From positions 2,046,001 through 2,110,000 of the forward strand of contig NW_027478401.1 of the NCBI RefSeq assembly GCF_051014685.1: 64,000 bases of DNA. The letters are read 5' to 3'. The stretch is from Ptiloglossa arizonensis (taxonomy: Eukaryota; Arthropoda; Insecta; Hymenoptera; Colletidae). A program made the position numbers and the translations under genes. The notes below the pieces were generated by a model. That model saw only the letters and a program-made list of their open reading frames with translations. It ran no database searches and had not been told where the DNA came from. Every line of letters begins with the position of its first letter. Position 1 is the first letter of the stretch. This document shows positions 40,101-53,400 of the stretch, piece by piece.

Positions 40101-41239
40101 AGTAGAAGCTCGCCCGATTACAATGGTGTGTGTACTTTTCCCCTAGGCCGTTGGAGTTATTCGTTTCTAGCATCAGAATTGCGAAAATTTTGATGGTTTC
40201 TCAACCATCTCTTAACTCCTAACCCCCATATCTGGCGAACCGATTGACGAACACGAGAAATTCCTGTTGCATCTGAAAGTAGAATCTCGCCCGATTCCAA
40301 TGGTGTGTGTACTTTTCCCCTAGGCCATTCCAGTTATTGGTTTCGAGTATCAGACTTGCGAAAATTTTGATGGATTCTCAACCACTCCTTAACTTCAAAC
40401 TCCCATATCTCGCGAACGGATTGACGAACTCGAGAAATTCCTGTTGCATCTGAAAGTAGAAGCTCGCCCGATTACAATGGTGTGTGTACTTTTCCCCTAG
40501 GCCATTCCAGCTATTGGTTTCGAGTATCAGAATTGCGAAAATTTTGATGGATTCTCAACCATTCCTTAACTTCAAACTCCCATATCTCGCGAACTGATTG
40601 ACGAACTCGAGAAATTCCTGTTGCATCTGAAAGCAGAAACTCGTCCGATTACAGCGGTATGTGTATTTTTGCCCTAGGCCATTGTAGTTTTTGGTTTCGA
40701 GTATCAGAATTGCGCAAATTTTGATGGTTTCTCAACCATTCCTTAACGTTCAAACGCCCATATCTCGTGAACGGATTGACGAACTCGAGAAATTCCTGTT
40801 GCATCTGAAAGCAGAAACGCGCCCGATTACAATGGTGTGTGTACATTTCCCCTAGGCCATTCCATTTATTGGTTTCGAGTATCAGACCAGCGAAAATTTT
40901 GATAGTTTCTCAACCATTCCTTAACTTCAAACTCCCATATCTCGCGAACGGATTGGCGAACTCGAGAAATTCCTGTTGCATCTGAAAGTAGAAACTCTCC
41001 CGATTGCAACGGTATGGGTATTTTTACCCTAGGCAATTGTAGTTATTGGTTTCGAGTATCAGACTTACGAAAATTTTTATGGTTTCTCAACCATTCCTTA
41101 ATTCCAAACTCCAATATGTCACGAACGAATTGACGAATCCGAAAAATTTCTGTTCTATCTGAAAGTAGAAGCTTTCCCGATTACAACAGTATGTGTATTT
41201 ATGCCCTAGGCCATTCCAGTTATTGGTTTCGAGTATCAG

Positions 41240-43930
41240 ACCAGCGAAAGTTTTGATGGTTTCTCAAACATTCCTTAGCTTCAATCACACATATCTCGCG
41301 AACGGAATGACGAACTCGAGAAATTCCTGTTGTATCTGAAAGTAGAAACTCGCCCGATTACAATGGAGTGTGTACTTCTCCCCTAGGTCATTCCAGTTAT
41401 TCGTTTCTAGCATCAGAATTGCGAAAACTTTGATGGTTTCTCAACCATTCCTTAACTTCAAACTCCCATATTTCGCGAACGGATTGACGAACCCGAGAAA
41501 TTCCTATTGCATCTGAAGGTAGAAACTCGCCCGATTACAAAGGTATGTGTATTTATGCCCTAGGCCGTTCCAGTTATTGGTTTCGAGTATCAGACCAGCG
41601 AAAGTTTTGATGGTTTCTCAACCATTCCTTAGCTTCAAACTCCCATGTCTCGCGAACGGATTTGCGAACTCGGGAAATTCCTGTTGCACTTGAAAGTAGA
41701 AACTGGACCGATTACAAAGGTGTGTGTACTTTTCCCCTAGGACGTTCCAGTTATTGGTTTCGAGTATCAGACTTGCAAAAATTTTGATGGTTTCTCAACC
41801 ATTCCTTAATTTCAAACCCCCATATCTCGCGAACGGATTGACGAGCTCGATTATTTCCTGTTGCATCTGAAAGTAGAAAGTCTACCGATTACAATGGTGT
41901 GTGTACTTTTCCCCTAGGTCATTCCAGTTATACGTTTCTAGCATCAGAATTGCGAAAATTCTGATGGTTTCTCAACCATTCCTTAACTTCAAACTCCCAT
42001 ATTTCGCGAACGGATTGACGAACCCGAGAAATTCCTATTGCATCTGAAGGTAGAAACCCGCCCGATTACAAAGGTATGTGTATTTTTGCCCTAGGCCATT
42101 CCAGTTATTGGTGTCGAGTATCACACCAGCGAAAGTTTTGATGGTTTCTCAACCATTCCTTAGCTTCAAACACACATATCTCGCGAACGGAATGACGAAC
42201 TCGAGAAATTCCTGTTGTATCTGAAAGTAGAAACTCGCCCGATTACAATGGTGTGTGTACTTTTCCCCTAGGCCAATCCAGTTATTGGTTTCGAGTATCA
42301 GACTTGCGAAAATTTTGATGGTTTCTCAACCGATCCTTAATTTCAAACTCCCATATCTCGCGAACGGATTGTCGAACTCGATTCTTTCCTATTGCATCTG
42401 AAAGTAGAAAGTCGACCGTTTACAATAGTATGTGTACTTTTCCCCCAGGTCATTCCAGTTATTCGTTTCTAGCATCAGAATTGCGACAATTTTGATGGTT
42501 TCTCAACCATTCCTTAACTTCAAACTCCCATATCTCGCGAACGGATTGACGAATCCGAAAAATTTCTGTTGCATCTGAAAGTAGAAACTCGTCCGATTAC
42601 AACGGTATGTGTATTTTTGCCCTAGGCCATAGTAGTTATTGGTTTCGAGTATCAGACTTGCGAAAATTGTGATTGTTTCTCAACCATTCCTTAACTTCAA
42701 ACTCCCATATCTCGCGAACGGATTGACGAACTCGAGAAACTCCTGTTGCATCTGAAAGCCGAAGCTCGTCCGATTACAAAGGTATGTGTATTTTTCCCCT
42801 AGGCCACAGTAGTTAGTGGTTTCGAGTATCAGACCAGCGAAAATTTTGATCGTTTCTCAACCATTCCTTTCCTTCAAACACCCATATCTCGCGAACGGAA
42901 TGACGAACTCGAGAAATTCCTGTCGTATCTGAAAGTAGAAACTCGCCCGATTACAATGGTGTTTATACTTTTCCGCTAGGCCATTCCTGTTATTGGATTC
43001 TAGTATCAGACTTGCGAAAATTTTGATGGTTTCTCAACCGTTCCTTAATTTCAAACTCCCATATCTCGCGAACGGATTGACGAACTCGAGAAACTCCTGT
43101 TGCATCTGAAAGCAGAAACTCGTCCGATTACAACGGTATGCGTATTTTTGCCCTAGGCCATAGTAGTTATTGGTTTCGAGTATCAGACTTGCGAAAATTG
43201 TGATTGTTTCTCAACCATTCCTTAACTTCAAACTCCCATATCTCGCGAACGGATTGACGAACTCGAGAAATTCCTGTTGCATCTGAAAGCCGAAGCTCGT
43301 CCGATTACAGCGGTGTGTGTATTTTTGCCCTAGGCGATAGTAGTTATTGGTTTCGAGTATCAGACTTGCGAAAATTTTGATGGTTTCTCAACCATTCGTT
43401 AACTTCAATCTCCCATATCTTGCGAACGGATTGACGAACTCGAGAAATTCCTGTTGCATCTGAAAGTAGAAGCTTGCCCCATTACAATGGTGTGTGTACT
43501 TTTCCGCTAGGCCATTCCAGTTACTGGTTTCGAGTATTACAATTGCGAAAAGTTTGATGGTTTGTCAACCATTCCTTAACTTCAAACTCCCATATCTCGC
43601 GAACGGAATGACCAACTCGAGAAATTCCTGTTGTATCTGAAAGTAGAAACTTGTCCGATTACAATGGTGTGTGTACTTTTCCCCTAGGCCAATCCAGTTA
43701 TTGGTTTCGTGTATCAGACTTGCGAAAATTTTGATGGTTTCTCAACCGTTCCTTAATTTCAAACTCCCATATCTCGCGAACGGATTGTCGAACTCGATTC
43801 TTTCGTATTGCATCTGAAAGTAGAAAGTCGACCGTTTACAATGGTATGTGTACTTTTCCCCCAGGTCATTCCAGTTATTCGTTTCTAGCATCAGAATTGC
43901 GAAAATTTTGATGGTTTCTCAACCATTCCT
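41240..43930. repeat. Mixed 2-, 3- and 8-monomer duplications
   Basis: A variant GACCAGCGAAAGTTTTGATGG appears at about 41243 and 41597 and, as CACCAGCG, near 42127. A 531 bp (3-monomer) repeat carries CGAAAATTGTGATTGTTTC at 42661 and 43192. A 1416 bp (8-monomer) repeat carries GGATTGTCGAACTCGATTC near 42363 and 43779, with AAAGTCGACCGTTTAC downstream in both copies. Confidence 0.75.
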
Positions 43931-46900
43931 TAACTTCAAACTCCCATATCTCGCGACGGATTGACATACTCGAGAAATTCCTGTTGCATCTAAAAGTAGA
44001 AACTCGCCCGATTACAAAGATATGTGTATTTTTCCCCTAGGCCTTTGAAGTTATTGTTTTCGAGTATCAGACTTGCGAATGTTTTGATGGTTTATCAAGC
44101 ATTCCTTAACTTCAAACTCCCATATCTCGCGAACGGATTGACGAACTCGATTATTTCCTGTTGCATCTGAAAGAAGGGAGTCGAACGATTACAATGGTGT
44201 GTGTACTTTTCGCCTAGATCATTCCAGTTATTCGTTTCTAGCATCTGAATTGCGAGAATTTTGATGGTTTCTCAAGCATTCCTTAACTTCAAACTCCCAT
44301 ATCTCGCGAACGGATTGACGAACTCGAGAAATTCCTCTTACATCTGAAAGTAGAAACTCGTCCGATTACAACGGTATATGTATTTTTGCCCTAGGCCATA
44401 GTAATTATTGGTTTCGAGTAACAGACCAGCGAAAATTTTTATGGTTTCTCAATCATTCCTTAACTTCAAACTCCCACATCTCGCGAACGGATTGACATAC
44501 TCGAGAAATTCCTGTTGAATCTGAAAGTAGAAACTCGTCCGATTACAACGGTATGTGTATTTTTCCCCTAGGGCACGGTAGTTATTGGTTTCGAGTATCA
44601 GACTTGTGAAAATTGTGATTGTTTCTCAACCATTACTTAACTTCAAACTCTCATATCTCGCGAACGGAGTGACGAGCACGAGAAATTCCGGTTGCATCTG
44701 GAAGATGAAACTCTCCCGATTACAACGGTATGTGTATTTTTCCCCTAAGCCTTTGTAGTTATTGGTTTCGAGTATCTGAACTGCGAAAATTTTGATGGTT
44801 ACTCAATTATTCCTTATCTTCAAACTCCCATATCTCGCGAAAGGATTGACGAACTGGATTATTTCCCGTTGCATCTGAAAGTAGAGAGTCGTCCGATTAC
44901 AATGGTGTGTGTACTTTTCCCCTAGGTCACTCCAGTTATTCGTTTCTAGCATCAGAATTGCGAAAATTTTGATGGTTTCTCAACCATTCCTTAACTTCAA
45001 ACTCCCATATCTCGCGAACGGATTGCCGAACTCGTGAAGTTCCTATTGCATCTGAAAGTAGAAACTCGCCCGATTACAACGGTATGTGTATTTTTCCCCT
45101 AGGCCATAGTAGTTATTGGTTTCGAGTATCAGACTTGCGAAAATTTTTATGGTCCCTCAAGCATTCCTGAACTTCAAACGCCCATATCTCGCGAACGGAT
45201 TTACAAACTCGAGAAATTCCTATTGCATCTGAAAGTAGTAACTCGCCCGATTACAAAGGTATGTGCATTTTTCCCCTAGTCCATGGTAGTTATCGGCTTC
45301 GAGTATCAGACTTGCGAATATTGTGATGGTTTCTCAACCATTCCTTAACTTCAAACTCCTATATCTCGCGAACGGATTGACGAACTCGAGAAATTCCTGT
45401 TGCATCTGAAACCAGAAACTCGCCCGATTACAAGTGTTTGTGTATTTTTCCCCTAAGCCATTGTCGTTATTGGTTTCGAGTATCAGACTTGCGAAAATTT
45501 TGATGGTTTCTCAACCGTTCCTTAATTTCAAACTCCCATGTCTCGCGAACGGATTTGCGAACTCGGGAAATTCCTGTTGCACTTGAAAGTAGAAACTGGC
45601 CCGATTACAAGGGTGTGTCTACTTTTCCCCTAGGCCGTTCCAGTTATTGGTTTCGAGTATCAGACTTGCGAAAATTTTGATGGTTTCTCAACCATTCCTT
45701 AACTTCAAACTCCCATATATCGCGAACGGATTGACGAGCTCGAGAAATTCCTGTTGCATCTGAAAGTATAAACCCGCCGGATTACAAAGGAATGTGCATT
45801 TTTCCCCTAGGCCATGGTAGTTATTGTCTTCGAGTATCAGACTTCCGAAAATTGTGATGGTTTCTCAACCATTCCTTAAATTCAAACACCCACATCTCGC
45901 GTACGGATTGACGAACTCGAGAAATTCCTGTTGCATCTGAAAGTAGAAACTCGCCCCATTACAATGGTGTGTGTAATTTTCCCCCAGGCCATTCCAGTTA
46001 TTGGTTTCGAGTATCAGACTTGCGAAAATTTTGATGGTTCCTCAACCATTCCTTAACTTCAAACTCCCATATTTCGCGAACGGATTGACGAGCTAGAGAA
46101 ATTCCTATTGCATCTGAAAGTATAATCTCGCCCGATTACAAAGGTATGTGTATTTTTTCCCTAAGCCTTTGTAGTTATTGGCATCGAGTACCAGACTTGC
46201 GACAATTTTGATGGTTTCTCAACCGTTCCTTAATTTCAAACTCCCATAGCTTGCGAACGGATTGACGAACTCGAGGAATTCCTGTTGCATCTAAAAGCAG
46301 AAACTCGCCCGATTACAAAGGTATGTGTATTTTTGCCCTAGGTCATAGTAGTTATTTGTTTCGAGTATCAGACCTACGAAAATTTTGATGGTTTACCAAC
46401 CATTCCTTAATTTTAAACTCCCATATCTCGCGAACGGATTGACGAACTCGAGAAATTCCTGTTGCATGTGAAAGTAGAAACTCGCCCGATTACTAGGATA
46501 TGTGTATTTTTGCCCTAAGCCTTTGTAGTTATTGGTTTCAGGTATCAGACTTGCGAAAATTTCGATGGTTTCTCAACCATTCTTCAACTTTAAACTCCCA
46601 TGTCTCGCGAACGGATTGGCGAACTCGTGAAATTCCTGTCACCTCTGAAAGTAGATACTTGCCCGAATACAATGGTTTGTGTACTTTTCCCCTAGGTCAT
46701 TCCACTTATTCGTTTCTAGCATCAGAATTGCGAAAATTTTGATGGCTTCTCAACCATTCCTTAACTTCAAACTCCAATATCTCGCGAACGGATTGACGAA
46801 CTCGAGAAATTCCTATTGCATCTGAAAGTAGAAACTCGCCCGATTACAAAGGGATGTGCATTTTTCACCTAGGCCATGGTAGTTATTGGCTTCGAGTATC

Positions 46901-48589
46901 AGACTTCCGAAAATTGTGATGGTTTCTCAACCATTCCTTAAATTCAAACACCCACATCTCACGAACGGATCGACGACATCGAGAAATTCCTGTTGCATCT
47001 GAAAGTAGAAACTCGCCCCATTACAATGGTGTGTGTAATTTCCCCCTAGGCCATTCCAGTTATTGGTTTCGCGTATCAGACTTGCGAAAATTTTGATGGG
47101 TCCTCAACCATTCTTTAACTTCAAACTCCCATATCTCGCGAACGGATTGACGAGCTCGAGGAATTCCTTTTGCATCTGAAAGTAGAAACTCGCCCGATTA
47201 CAATGGTATGTGCATTTTTCCCCTAGGCCAGTGTGGTTATTGGTTTCGAGTATCAGACTTGCGAAAATTGTGATGGTTTCTCAACCATTCCTTAACTTCA
47301 CACTTCCATATCTCGCGAACGCATTGACGAACTCGAGAAATTCCTATTGCATCTGAAAGCAGAAACTCGCCCGATTTGAACGGTATATGTATTTTTCCCC
47401 TAGGTCATTCCAGTTATTGGTTTCGAGTATCAGACCAGCGAAAATTTTGATGGTTTCTCAACCATTCCTTACCTTCAAACTCCCATATCTCGCGAACGGA
47501 TTGACGAACGCGAGAAATTCCTGTTGCATGTGAAAGTAGAATCTCGCCCGATTACAACGGTATGTGTATTTTTCCCTAAGGCATTTGTAGTTATTGGTTT
47601 CGAGTATCAGACTTGCGAAAATGTTGATGGTTTGTCAACCATTCCTTTACTTCAAACTCCCATATCTCGCGATCGCATTGACGAACTCGAGAATTTCCTA
47701 TTGCATCTGGAAGCAGAAACTCGCCCGATTACAACGGTACGTGCATTTTTGCCCCAGGCCATAGTAGTTATTGGTTTCGAGTATCAGACTTGCGAAAATT
47801 GTGATGGTTTCTCAACCATTCCTTAACTTCAAACTCCCATATCTCGCGAACGGATTGACGAACTCGGGAAATTCCTGTTGCATCTGATAGTAGAAACTCG
47901 CCCGATTACAAAGATATGTGTGTTTTCCTCCTAGGTCTTTGTAGTTATTGGTTTCGAGTATCAGGCTTGCCAAAATATTGATGGTTTCTCAACCATTCCT
48001 TAACTTCACACTTCCATATCTCGCGAACGCATTGACGAACTCGAGAAATTCCTATTGCATCTGAAAGCAGAAACTCGCCCGATTACAACGGTATGTGTAT
48101 TTTTGCCCTAGGCCATAGTAGTTATTGGATTCGAGTATCAGACTTGCGAAAATTTTGATGATTTCTCAACCATTCCTTAACTTCAAACTCCCATATCACG
48201 CGAACGGATTGACGAACTCGACCAATTCCTTTTGCATCTGAAAGTAGAAACTCGCCCGATTACAATGGTGTGTGTACTTTTCCCCATAGGCCATTGTAGT
48301 TATTGGTTTCGAGTGTCAGACTTGCGAAAATTTGGATGGATTATCAACCATCTCTTATCTCCAAACTCCGATATTTCGCGAACGGATTGACGAATCCGAA
48401 AAATTTCTGTTTCATCTGAAAGTAGAGACTCGCCCCATTAGAATGGTGTGTGTACTTTTCCCATAGGCCATTCCAGTTATTCGTTTCTAGCATCAGAATT
48501 GCGAAAATTTCGATGGTTTCACAACCATTCCTTAACTTCAAACTCCCACATCTCGCGAACGGACTGACGAACTCGAGAAATTCCTGTTG

Positions 48590-50400
48590 CATCTGAAATT
48601 AGAAACTCGCCCGATTAGAAAGATATGTGTGTTTTTCCCCTAGGCCTTTGTAGTTATTGGTTTCTAGTATCAGACTTGCGAAAATTTTGAGGGTTTCCCA
48701 ACCATTCCTTAACTTCAAACTCCCATTTCTCGCGAACGGATTGACGAACTCGAGAAATTCCTGTTGCATCTGAAATTAGAAACTCGCCCGATTAGAAAGA
48801 TATGTGTGTTTTTCCCCTAGGCCTTTGTAGTTATTGGTTTCGAGTATCAGACTTGCGAAAATTTTGAGGGTTTCCCAACCATTCCTTAACTTCAAAATCC
48901 CATATCTCGCGAACGGAATGACGAACTCGAGAAGTTCCTGTTGCATCTAATAGTAGGAACTCGCCCGATTACAATGGTGTGTGTACTTTTCCCCTAGGCC
49001 ATTCCAGTTATTGGTTTCGAGTATCAGACCAGCGAAAATTTTGATGGTTTCTCAAGCATTCCTAACCTTCAAACTCTCATATCTCGCGAACGGAATGACG
49101 AACTCGAGAAATTCCTGTTGCATCTGAAAGTGGAAACTCGCCCGATTACAAAGGTGTGTGTACTTTTCCCCTAGGTCATTGTAATTATTGGTTTCTAGCG
49201 TCAGAATTGCCAAAATTTCGATGGTTTCTCAACCATTCCTTAAATTCAAACTCCCATATCGCGCGAACGGATTGACGAACTCGAGAAATTCCTGTGGCAT
49301 CTGAAAGCAGAAACTCGCCCGATTACAATGGTGTTTGTATTTTTCCCCTAGGCCATTGTAGTTATTGGTTTCGCGTATCAGACTTGCGAAAATTTTTACA
49401 GTTTCTCAACCATACCTTAACTTCAATCTCCCATTTCTCGTGAACGGATTGACCAACTCGAGAAATTCCTGTTGCATCTGATAGTAGAAACTCGCATGAT
49501 TACAATGGTGTGTGTACTTTTCCCCTAGGCCATTCCAGTTATTCGTTTCTAGCATCAGAATTGCGAAAATCTTGATTGTTTCTCAACCATTCCTTAACTT
49601 CAAAATCCCATATCTCGCGAACGGAATGACGAACTCGAGAAATTCCTGTTGCATCTAATAGTAGGAACTCACCCGATTACAATGGTGTGTGTACTATTCT
49701 CCTAGGCCATTCCAGTTATTGGTTTCGAGTATCAGAGCAGCGAAAATTTTGATGGTTTCTCAAGCATTCCTAACCTTCAAACTCTCATATCTCGCGAACG
49801 GAATGACGAGCTCGAGAAATTCCTGTTGCATCTGAAAGTGGAAACTCGCCCGATTACAAAGGTGTGTGTACTTTTCCCCTAGGTCATTGTAGTTATTGGT
49901 TTCTAGCGTCAGAATTGCGAAAATCTTGATGGTTTCTCAACCATTCCTTAACTTCAAACTCCCATATCTCGCGAACGGAATGACGAATTCGAGAAATTCC
50001 TATTGCATCTGAAAGTGGAAACTCGCCCAATTACAAAGGTGTGTGCATTTTCCCCTAGGCCTTTGTAGTTATTGGTTTCGAGTATCAGACTTTCGAAAAT
50101 TTTGATGGTTTCTCAAGCATTCCTTAACTTCAAACTCCCATATCTCGCGAACGGAATGACGAACTCGAGAAATTCCTGTTGCATCTAATAGTAGGAACTC
50201 ACCCGATTACAATGGTGTGTGTACTATTCTCCTAGGCCATTCCAGTTATTGGTTTCGAGTATCAGACCAGCGAAAATTTTGATGGTTTCTCAAGCATTCC
50301 TAACCTTCAAACTCTCATATCTCGCGAACGGATTGACGAACTCGAGAAATTCCTGTTGCTTCTGAAAGTAGAAACTCGCCCGATTACAATGGTGTGTGTA
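48590..50400. repeat. Monomer duplication and tetramer HOR (708 bp)
   Basis: Adjacent monomers at 48593 and 48770 share GAAATTAGAAACTCGCCCG and ATTAGAAAGATATGTGTG. From 48891 a four-monomer unit recurs at 49599 (708 bp), marked by TTCAAAATCCCATATC, CATCTAATAGTAGGAACTC and AAGCATTCCTAACCTTC. A third, partial version follows near 50130. These units also seed the bigger duplication of the 50-58 kb region. Confidence 0.8.
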
Positions 50401-50469
50401 CTTTTCCCCTAGGCCATTCCAGTTATTGGTTTCGAGTATCAGACTTGCGAAAATGTTGATGGTTTCTCA

Positions 50470-53400
50470 AGCATTCCTTAACTTCAAACTCCCATATCTC
50501 GCGAACGGATTGACGAACTCGAGAAATTCCTGTTGCATCTGAAAGTAGAAACATGCCCGATTACAAAGGTGTGTGTACTTTTCCCCTAGGCCATTCCAGT
50601 TATTGGTTTCGAGTATCAGACTTGCGAAAATGTTGATGGTTTCTCAACCATTCCTTAACTTCAAACTCCCATATCTCGCGAACGGATTGACGAACCCGAG
50701 AAATACCTGTTGCATCTGAGAGTGGAAACTCGCCCGATTACAAAGGTATGTGCATTTTTCCCCTAGGCCTTTGTAGTTATTGGTTTCGAGTATCAGACTT
50801 TCGAAAATTTTGATGGTTTCTCAACCATTCCTTAACTTCAAACTCCCATATCTCGCGAACGGAATGACGAATTCGAGAAATTCCTATTGCATCTGAAAGT
50901 GGAAACTCGCCCAATTACAAAGGTGTGTGCATTTTCCCCTAGGCCTTTGTAGTTATTGGTTTCGAGTATCAGACTTGCGAATATTTTGATGGTTCCCCAA
51001 CCATTCCTTAAATTCGAACTCCCATATCTCGCGAACGGATTGACGAACTCGAGAAATTCCTGTTGCTTCTGAAAGTAGAAACTCGCCCGATTACAATGGT
51101 GTGTGTACTTTTCCCCTAGGCCATTCCAGTTATTGGTTTCGAGTATCAGACTTGCGAAAATGTTGATGGTTTCTCAACCATTCCTTAACTTCAAACTCCC
51201 ATATCGCGCGAACGGATTGACGAACTCGAGAAATTCCTGTTGCATCTGAAAGCAGAAACTCGCCCGATTACAATGGTGTTTGTATTTTTCCCCTAGGCCA
51301 TTGTAGTTATTGGTTTCGCGTATCAGACTTGCGAAAATTTTTACAGTTTCTCAACCATTCCTTAACTTCAATCTCCCATTTCTCGCGAACGGATTGACCA
51401 ACTCGAGAAATTCCTGTTGCATTTGATAGTAGAAACTCGCATGATTACAATCGTGTGTGTACTTTTCCCCTAGGCCATTCCAGTTATTCGTTTCTAGCAT
51501 CAGAATTGCGAAAATCTTGATTGTTTCTCAACCATTCCTTAACTTCAAAATCCCATATCTCGCGAACGGAATGACGAACTCGAGAAATTCCTGTTGCATC
51601 TAATAGTAGGAACTCGCCCGATTACAATGGTGTGTGTACTTTTCTCCTAGGCCATTCCAGTTATTGGTTTCGAGTATCAGAGCAGCGAAAATTTTGATGG
51701 TTTCTCAAGCATTCCTAACCATCAAACTCTCATATCTCGCGAACGGAATGACGAACTCGAGAAATTCCTGTTGCATCTGAAAGTGGAAACTCGCCCGATT
51801 ACAAAGGTGTGTGTACTTTTCCCCTAGGTCATTGTAGTTACTGGTTTCTAGCGTCAGAATTGCGAAAATCTTGATGGTTTCTCAACCATTCCTTAACTTC
51901 AAACTCCCATATCTCGCGAACGGAATGACGAACTCGAGAAATTCCTGTTGCATCTGAAAGTGGAGACTCGCCCGATTACAAAGGTATGTGCATTTTTCCC
52001 CTAGGCCTTTGTAGTTATTGGTTTCGAGTATCAGACTTTCGAAAATTTTGATGGTTTCTCAAGCATTCCTTAACTTCAAACTCCCATATCTCGCGAACGG
52101 AATGACGAATTCTAGAAATTCCTATTGCATCTGAAAGTGGAAACTCGCCCAATTACAAAGGTGTGTGCATTTTCCCCTAGGCCTTTGTAGTTATTGGTTT
52201 CGAGTATCAGACTTGCGAATATTTTGATGGTTCCCCAACCATTCCTTAAATTCAAACTCCCATATCTCGCGAACGGATTGACGAACTCGAGAAATTCCTG
52301 TTGCTTCTGAAAGTAGAAACTCGCCCGATTACAATGGTGTGTGTACTTTTCCCCTAGGCCATTCCAGTTATTGGTTTCGAGTATCAGACTTGCGAAAATG
52401 TTGATGGTTTCTCAACCATTCCTTAACTTCAAACTCCCATATCTCGCGAACGGATTGACGAACCCGAGAAATTCCTGTTGCATCTGAGAGTGGAAACTCG
52501 CCCGATTACAAAGGTATGTGCATTTTTCCCCTAGGCCTTTGTAGTTATTGGTTACGAGTGTCAGACTTGCGAAAATTTTGATTGTTTCTCAAGCATTCCT
52601 TAACTTCAAACTCCCATTTCTCGCGAACGGATTGACGAACTCGAGAAATTCCTGTCGCATCTAAAAGTAGAAACTCGCCCGATTACAATGGTGTGTGTAC
52701 TTTTCCCCTGGGCCATTCCAGTTATCGGTTTCGAGTATCAGACCACCGAAAATTTTCATGGATTCTCAAGCATTTCTTAACTTCAAACTCCCATTTCTTA
52801 CGAACGGATTGACGAACTCGAGATATTCCTGTTGCATCTGAAAGTGGAAACTCGCCCGATTACAAAGTTATGTGCATTTTTCCCTTGGCCTTTGTAGTTA
52901 TTGGTTTCGTGTATCAGACTTTCGAAAATTTTGGTGGTTTCTCAAGCATTCCTTAAGTTCAAACTCCCATATCTCGCGAACGGATTGACGAACTCAAGAA
53001 ATTCCTGTTTCATCTGAAAGTAGAAACACGCCCGATTACAATGATATGTGTGTTTTTCACCTAGGCCGTTGTAGTTATTGGTTTCGAGTATCAGACTTGC
53101 GAATATTTTGATAGTTTCTCAACCATTCCTTAACTTCAACTCCCATTTCTCGCGAACGGATTGACGAACTCGAGAAATTCCTGTTGCATCTGAAAGTAGA
53201 AACTCGCCCGATTAAAATGATATGTGTGTTTTTCACCTAGGCCTTTGTAGTTATTGGTTTCGAGTATCAGACTTGCGAAAATTTTGATAGTTTCTCAGCC
53301 ATTCCTTAACTTCAAACTCCCATTTCTCGCGAACGGATTGACGAACTCGAGAAATTCCTGTTGCATCTGAAAGTAGAAACATGCCCGATTACAAAGGTGT